DNA from: an uncultured Acetatifactor sp.
Lineage (GTDB): Bacteria > Bacillota > Clostridia > Lachnospirales > Lachnospiraceae
Length of the DNA stretch: 64,000 nt
Assembly (NCBI GenBank): GCA_910579755.1
Contig: CAJTVB010000011.1
Location: 44,967 to 108,966 of the forward strand
Direction: 5' to 3'
The notes below the pieces were generated by a model. The model did not search any database, was not told the origin of the DNA, and saw nothing but the letters and a program-made list of their open reading frames with translations. The position numbers were made by a program, and so were the translations under genes. Shown here one piece after another: positions 59,689 to 64,000 of this stretch. Each line of letters begins with the position of its first letter. Position 1 is the first letter of the stretch.

Positions 59689-61164
59689 TCATATATGCTC
59701 CAGCCCGCCATCCAAAAGCTCCCGAATGATTACCCTCTCATCCATGGGATACTTTCTGCCCCGAATCTCCTGATAATCCTCATGCCCTTTTCCTGCCAGC
59801 ACTATGATATCGCCCTCCTGTGCCTGGGAAATGGCATAAGCTACAGCTTCCCTGCGGTCCTGAATTTCCACATAAGCGCCCCGGGTCCCGGAAATCCCCC
59901 GGTGAATATCCGCCATAATGGCCGCCGGATCTTCCATTCGGGGATTGTCGGAGGTAATGATGGTCAGATCCGCCAGCCGTCCGCTGGCCTCCCCCATCTC
60001 ATAACGTCTCTGCCGGGAACGGTTGCCTCCGCAGCCGAAAAGACAGACCAGCCGTCTTGGATGATATTCCCGGAGAGTTGTCAAAAGGCTCTCCAGAGCC
60101 ATGGCATTGTGAGCATAATCGATGAGAAGCGTAAACCGGTCCGATACCGGCACTCTTTCAATACGCCCCTTTACCCGGGTTTCCTCAAGCCCTCTGCGTA
60201 TGGCCCCAATATCCGCCTGAAAATGACGGCAGACAGCAATGGCACACAGCGCGTTATAGACGCTGAACCTGCCCGGGAAGGGCACCCATGCGTCAAAGTC
60301 CATCTCTCCCGACACATGAAAGCCGGTCCCCAGCGCCCCTGAGGCCGCAGCCGGTTTTGGCCTCTCACCCCGCAGCATACAGTCCTCTCCCATTCCAAAG
60401 GTCTCCAGCCGGCAGGTGTGCCCTGTCGTCACCGCCTCCAGGCAGGCGTCATCGCCGTTTACGATGCCCACTGCACACTGGCGGAACAAAAGCCCCTTGC
60501 AGGCGGCATACTCTTCAAAGCTGGCGTGCTCGCCGGGTCCGATGTGGTCCGGCTCCAGGTTGGTAAATACGCCGTAGTCAAATAGAAAGCCCTGGGTCCT
60601 GTGTTGCATTAACGCCTGAGAGGACACCTCCATCACCACAATCTCTGTTCCCGCCTGCACCATTTCAGAAAAAATTTCCTGAAGCACGCAGGATTCCGGC
60701 GTGGTATTGCCGGCAGGAACAGACCGGTCTCCGATAATGATCTCAATGGTGCCCACCAGTCCTGTCCGAAAACCTGCATTCTCCAAAATAGACCGCACCA
60801 TGTAGGCGGTGGTGGTTTTTCCCTTTGTGCCGGTGATGCCGATGGTTTTCAGCCGTCTGGCCGGATGACCGTACCAGGCTGCCGAAATAAAGGCCATGGC
60901 ATACCGGGTGTCCTTCACCAGAATCTGTACAGCCTCTTCTGCCGCCGCTTCCTTCACCGGACCGGACACTACCAAAGCCGCCGCTCCCCTTTCCACCGCC
61001 TGAACGGCAAAATCATGGCCGTCAAATTTGGCCCCCGGAATGCAGATAAACAGCGCTCCCCGGCCAACCGTCCTGGAATCACAGGACACCTCCGTTACTG
61101 CCGCATCCACATTCCCCTGTAAGCACTCATACTCCAGTCCGTCCAGCAAATCCCGAAGCCTCAT
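59689..61164 (-). CDS. murE: UDP-MurNAc-tripeptide ligase MurE (meso-DAP type)
   Basis: Adds the third residue to the peptidoglycan stem peptide. The 491-residue protein has the ATP loop GITGTKGKTTTAYMVRS, VMEVSSQALMQHR, TNLEPDHIGPGEH, the carbamoylated-lysine region AACKGLLF, and the substrate motif TSDNPRMEDP; DNPR is the signature for meso-diaminopimelate. The ATG at 61164 has GGAAGG eight nt upstream, while the ATG nine codons earlier lies before that site. The gene lies 13 kb away from the dcw cluster where murE often sits, and murF is not beside it. Confidence 0.94.
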   Translation of the reverse strand: MRLRDLLDGLEYECLQGNVDAAVTEVSCDSRTVGRGALFICIPGAKFDGHDFAVQAVERGAAALVVSGPVKEAAAEEAVQILVKDTRYAMAFISAAWYGHPARRLKTIGITGTKGKTTTAYMVRSILENAGFRTGLVGTIEIIIGDRSVPAGNTTPESCVLQEIFSEMVQAGTEIVVMEVSSQALMQHRTQGFLFDYGVFTNLEPDHIGPGEHASFEEYAACKGLLFRQCAVGIVNGDDACLEAVTTGHTCRLETFGMGEDCMLRGERPKPAAASGALGTGFHVSGEMDFDAWVPFPGRFSVYNALCAIAVCRHFQADIGAIRRGLEETRVKGRIERVPVSDRFTLLIDYAHNAMALESLLTTLREYHPRRLVCLFGCGGNRSRQRRYEMGEASGRLADLTIITSDNPRMEDPAAIMADIHRGISGTRGAYVEIQDRREAVAYAISQAQEGDIIVLAGKGHEDYQEIRGRKYPMDERVIIRELLDGGLEHI

Positions 61165-61191
61165 ATGCAATTCCTTCCGTTTCTCACGCAC

Positions 61192-61439
61192 ATTACACTA
61201 TATTTTACTCCATATCCCCAATTTCTACCACCTTTTTTTCCCGGGACGCAGAAAAGCTCCGGCATACACCGAAGCTTTTCTGCTATTTTCTTATGAGGGG
61301 GGAGATAGTGAGTTCATCAACTATCTGAGTTCATAATACAGACTAATTGTGTTCAAATTGTGTTCACTTTCTAACATATGTCTAAAAAAAGCTTAAACAA
61401 AACGAACTGACCGTCTGCATTTTCAGGGCTCATTCCCCG
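61192..61439. other. murE-GH42 intergenic region: four TGWGTTCA repeats and a hairpin
   Basis: On the plus strand TGAGTTCA (61309, 61326) and TGTGTTCA (61348, 61359) form a cluster with spacings 17, 22 and 11 bp. An imperfect 15-bp inverted repeat (GCAGAAAAGCTCCGG 61248-61262, CCGAAGCTTTTCTGC 61269-61283) follows on the murE side; it runs into TATTTTCTT only on the plus strand, so it is not a good terminator for the GH42 gene. No promoter matching consensus is obvious. Confidence 0.5.
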
Positions 61440-63479
61440 TCAGTCTGTGCCCTGAAGGCGGATCACCGCCGTACATAAGCCAGCAAGCTCCAGATCTCCC
61501 TGAACGACAGCGCCGCTTTCCAGATCCGGGCCCTGCACATTTTCCACCTTTACCGGGTGGGTATTATGGTTCAGATAAAACTCATAGGTTCCCTCTTCTC
61601 CTGAGCGCACATGATATTCCACCCCCGCAGGAAGCTGTCTTATGGAAATACCGGCCTCCTTCAGCATCTGCTCAAACAGCCATGCCATCTGCCCGGGAGC
61701 GGTCCGGGCCGCCACATAGTACGCCTTACCCTTTCCCGTCTCCTTACAGGTCACCGCCGCCATCCCCTGATAGAAGTCCTCCGTATAGGAAGCCAGCACC
61801 CTTGCGTCCTGCACCTGCAGAACTTCCGCATAGTCCCTTACCTCCCATTCCCTGCCGTCCTCAAACCGGATATGGTTGCGGTCCGAAGGATACAGCGTGT
61901 CGATCTCTTCACTGATAACGCCGAATAATTCCGCAAGCCCGTCCCCGGGAAAGCCTCCCAGGAAGCAAAGCTGATCCTGATCCACATAGCCGGTAAGATA
62001 GGTGGCCAGAAGCTGTCCGCCTCCTTCCACAAAGGCCCTTAAATTTGCCGCTGTTTCGGACTTAAGCATGTACAGCATGGGCGCAATCACCACATCATAA
62101 TCGGACAGATCCTGATCCGGAGCAGTCACATCCATTTCCACGCCCATTTTCAGGAATTCCTTCCAGATCCCCATGCAGGTCTCCTCATAGCGCTTGGTTT
62201 CTCTTCCCAGTCCCTGCATGCCCTGAATGGCCCATCGATTATCCCAGTCAAACAATATGGCCGTTCTGGCCTTTACCGTGGTTCCTGCCACCGGACGAAG
62301 CTTTTGCAGCATTTCTCCCACTTGGGCCACCTCACGGAAAACCCTGGTATCCTCCGTTCCCCGATGGTCTACCACAGCCCCGTGGAATTGCTCCGCCGAC
62401 CCTCTGCTTTTTCTCCACTGGAAATACTGCACCGTATCGGAGCCGCTTGCCACCGCCTGCAGGCAGGCCAGCTTATGTACGCCGGGCCTCTTCAGCTTAT
62501 TAAACGCCTGCCAGTTCACCAGTCCCGGCGCGCTCTCCATAAGCATAAAGGGCTTGTCCTTTTTCATGGAGCGCATCACACTGTGGTGAAAGGCATTTTC
62601 CGCCATGGTTTCAAAAAATGGTTCCCCGTCATTGTGAAAGGAAGGATAGCTGTCCCAGGAGATCACATCCAGCTCCGGGGCCATCCGACGATAGTCCAGG
62701 CCGTCGTACAGCGTCATAAAATTGGTGGTCACCGGAATATCAGGAGTGATCTCCTTCAAAACGGCGATCTCCGCTTTCATAAAATCTGTGGTATTCCAGG
62801 TGGTGAAGCGTTTCCACTCCAGATTCAGCCCCATGACGCTGCGCTCACCGTTTTCGTAGGGCGGCTCAATCTGGTCAAAGCTGTTGTACCGGTGGCTCCA
62901 AAACACCGTCCACCAGGCCTTGTTCAGCTTTTCAATGTCATGATCAAATTTATCCGCCAGGTACTGCTGAAAACGCTTCGCACAGAGAGGACAGTAGCAT
63001 TCTCCTCCGTACTCATTGGAAATATGCCATAAAATCAGACCCGGATGAGAGCCGAAGCGCTCTGCCAGCCTGCGGTTGATCTGCTCCGTTTTCCTCCGGT
63101 AGACAGGGGAGGTCATACAGTGATTATGCCGGTTCCCGTGGCGGTCCCTGACTCCCCGGCTGCTGACCCGCATGGCCTCCGGATACGCCGCATCCAGCCA
63201 GGCCGGCCTTGCTCCGGAGGGTGTGGCCAGCACGGTATAGATCCCGTTTTCGTACAGTCTGTCCATAATACGCTCCAGCCAGTCAAAATGATAATCACCC
63301 TCCGCAGGCTCATACACGGACCAGGAAAAGATACCCATGGACACACTGTTTACCCCCGCCTTTTTCATCAGACGGACATCCTCCTCCAGAATATCCGGGC
63401 GGTCCAGCCACTGCTCCGGATTGTAATCCCCTCCGTGAAGCAATCCGCCCGTCTTTGGAAATAACATTTTTTTCTCCAT
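61440..63479 (-). CDS. Beta-galactosidase, glycoside hydrolase family 42
   Basis: The 679-residue cytoplasmic enzyme has the GH42 N-terminal barrel (GGDYNPEQWLDRPDILEEDV), the acid/base region LILWHISNEYGGECYCPLC (Asn-Glu pair), nucleophile region FMLMESAPGLVNWQ, a trimerisation-type domain (VVIAPMLYML, LLATYLTGYVD) and a C-terminal beta domain. Cysteines in ECYCPLC suit the zinc cluster found in many GH42 enzymes. It lacks a signal peptide, so it would act on imported galacto-oligosaccharides. AAAGGAG precedes the ATG. A promoter lies at 63530-63558. No transporter or regulator gene is visible in the window. Confidence 0.95.
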   Translation of the reverse strand: MEKKMLFPKTGGLLHGGDYNPEQWLDRPDILEEDVRLMKKAGVNSVSMGIFSWSVYEPAEGDYHFDWLERIMDRLYENGIYTVLATPSGARPAWLDAAYPEAMRVSSRGVRDRHGNRHNHCMTSPVYRRKTEQINRRLAERFGSHPGLILWHISNEYGGECYCPLCAKRFQQYLADKFDHDIEKLNKAWWTVFWSHRYNSFDQIEPPYENGERSVMGLNLEWKRFTTWNTTDFMKAEIAVLKEITPDIPVTTNFMTLYDGLDYRRMAPELDVISWDSYPSFHNDGEPFFETMAENAFHHSVMRSMKKDKPFMLMESAPGLVNWQAFNKLKRPGVHKLACLQAVASGSDTVQYFQWRKSRGSAEQFHGAVVDHRGTEDTRVFREVAQVGEMLQKLRPVAGTTVKARTAILFDWDNRWAIQGMQGLGRETKRYEETCMGIWKEFLKMGVEMDVTAPDQDLSDYDVVIAPMLYMLKSETAANLRAFVEGGGQLLATYLTGYVDQDQLCFLGGFPGDGLAELFGVISEEIDTLYPSDRNHIRFEDGREWEVRDYAEVLQVQDARVLASYTEDFYQGMAAVTCKETGKGKAYYVAARTAPGQMAWLFEQMLKEAGISIRQLPAGVEYHVRSGEEGTYEFYLNHNTHPVKVENVQGPDLESGAVVQGDLELAGLCTAVIRLQGTD

Positions 63480-63529
63480 CTTAACTCCTTTCAGTCCTCC
63501 CCTGGAAATTTTTCCGGAAGCCTGAACCT

Positions 63530-63558
63530 ATTATAGACAATATTATGCTGAAACACAA
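63530..63558 (-). promoter_or_regulatory. Sigma-A promoter of the GH42 gene
   Basis: Minus strand TTGTGT (63558-63553), 17-bp spacer, TATAAT (63535-63530), about 50 bp before the start codon. CTGAAA and TTTCAG flank the -35 box as a short inverted repeat and could be a regulator site. Confidence 0.7.
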
Positions 63559-63572
63559 TATTTTCAGGCATA

Positions 63573-64000
63573 CTATTTTAGTCGAGAAAGGCCGTCTCTG
63601 CCAAAGCGGTTACCAGGGTCAATAATACAAAGCTCCTGATAGAGCTGCCTGGCTTCTGGCAGTCTATCCATGCTTTCATATAACTTTGCCAGCACTGTTC
63701 GAGAATGCAAATTTTTAGGATCAATCCTTATGGCTTCCTGCAAATATTTCTCCGCTTCGCCTTCTCGACCTCTTTGCCTCGACAGCAGCCTGCCTAATTC
63801 TGTACGCGATTGAATATGCTTTGGATCAATCCTTATGGCTTCCTGCAAATATTTCTCCGCCTCTCCTTCTCGACCTTTTTGCCTCGACAGCAGCCTGCCT
63901 AATTCTGTACGCGATTGAATATTCTTTGGATCAATTTCTATTATTTCCTGCAAATATTTCTCCGCTTCTCCTTCTCGACCTTTTTGCCTCGACAGCAGCC
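63573..64000 (-). CDS. Tetratricopeptide-repeat protein (C-terminal part, cut by window edge)
   Basis: The reverse strand is open from the right edge to the stop at 63573. It encodes TPR units with the pattern YLQEAIRIDPKHIQSRTELG then RLLSRQRGREGEAEK. The final unit diverges (NLHSRTVLAKLYESMDRLP) and the protein ends with DPGNRFGRDGLSRLK. The period is 35 residues, one more than the standard 34, and units are nearly identical in DNA. The start and any N-terminal domain lie beyond the window, so the role is unknown; TPRs normally bind protein partners. Confidence 0.88.
   Translation of the reverse strand, partial: LLSRQKGREGEAEKYLQEIIEIDPKNIQSRTELGRLLSRQKGREGEAEKYLQEAIRIDPKHIQSRTELGRLLSRQRGREGEAEKYLQEAIRIDPKNLHSRTVLAKLYESMDRLPEARQLYQELCIIDPGNRFGRDGLSRLK
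63718..64000 (-). repeat. 105-bp tandem repeats encoding TPR units
   Basis: The phrase starting GGATCAAT recurs at 63718, 63823 and 63928, exactly 105 bp apart, and the intervening units differ at only a few positions. The array continues past the right edge. Near identity points to recent or ongoing duplication. Confidence 0.9.

Noticed and set aside
61248..61283. Imperfect 15-bp hairpin as GH42 terminator
   Set aside because: On the minus strand, where GH42 would terminate, no T-tract follows; the T-rich side is on the plus strand, where no gene needs it. It is mentioned only within the intergenic entry.
63573..64000. CRISPR array suggested by regular repeats
   Set aside because: The repeats are 105 bp, contiguous, in frame and encode TPR units; there are no spacers or cas genes.

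Overview
The window reads as a contiguous chromosomal segment of a spore-forming, low-to-mid GC Firmicute, most likely a Lachnospiraceae (Clostridium cluster XIVa type). This rests on PolC, meso-DAP-type MurE, a mraZ-to-sigE cell-wall cluster, and a full set of sporulation genes (sigE, sigG, sigK, spoIIGA, spoIIP, gpr, ymxH). Almost every gene is on the minus strand; only rpsT, a PHP histidinol-phosphatase-like gene and sigG are on the plus strand. I saw no tRNA, rRNA, CRISPR array, phage or intact transposon.

Layout from low to high coordinate (transcription mostly right to left). 1-7.1 kb: polC (cut by the window edge), ispG, dprA, comM-like ATPase and a PilT-like ATPase. 7.2-8.1 kb: decayed remnants of an ABC exporter and of a PD-(D/E)XK protein. 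8.2-14.4 kb: sigK, hemW, lepA, spoIIP, gpr. 14.6-15.1 kb: rpsT with its own promoter and terminator. 15-19.9 kb: accessory block with a TPM protein, a zinc-ribbon membrane protein, an unknown membrane protein, a soluble chemoreceptor-like protein and a FIST sensor. 20.2-23.6 kb: gap-pgk-tpiA glycolytic operon. 23.7-26.6 kb: PHP phosphatase, nrdR, ymxH and sigG.

26.6-30.8 kb: accessory genes between sigG and sigE, including a KAP P-loop NTPase fused to a SAM methyltransferase, which is the most unusual protein here. 30.8-46.1 kb: division and cell-wall (dcw) cluster in the order mraZ-rsmH-ftsL-pbp-pbp-mraY-murD-ftsW-murA-ftsQ-ftsZ-spoIIGA-sigE. 46.2-48.2 kb: lgt and ychF. 48.6-59.6 kb: priA-def-fmt-yugP-like-rsmB-rlmN-prpC-prkC-rsgA operon ending in a clear terminator. 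59.7-64 kb: murE, a GH42 beta-galactosidase and the 3' end of a repeat-rich TPR gene.

Several regulatory structures are readable directly: a six-box 10-bp-periodic MraZ operator below the mraZ promoter; a spoIIG-type promoter with a 21-bp spacer and Spo0A boxes before spoIIGA; a 16-bp perfect hairpin that buries the ribosome binding site of the second dcw penicillin-binding protein; a terminator between gap and pgk; and a dispersed palindromic intergenic repeat present in at least five full or partial copies. All functional names come from motif recognition by eye; no database search was run.
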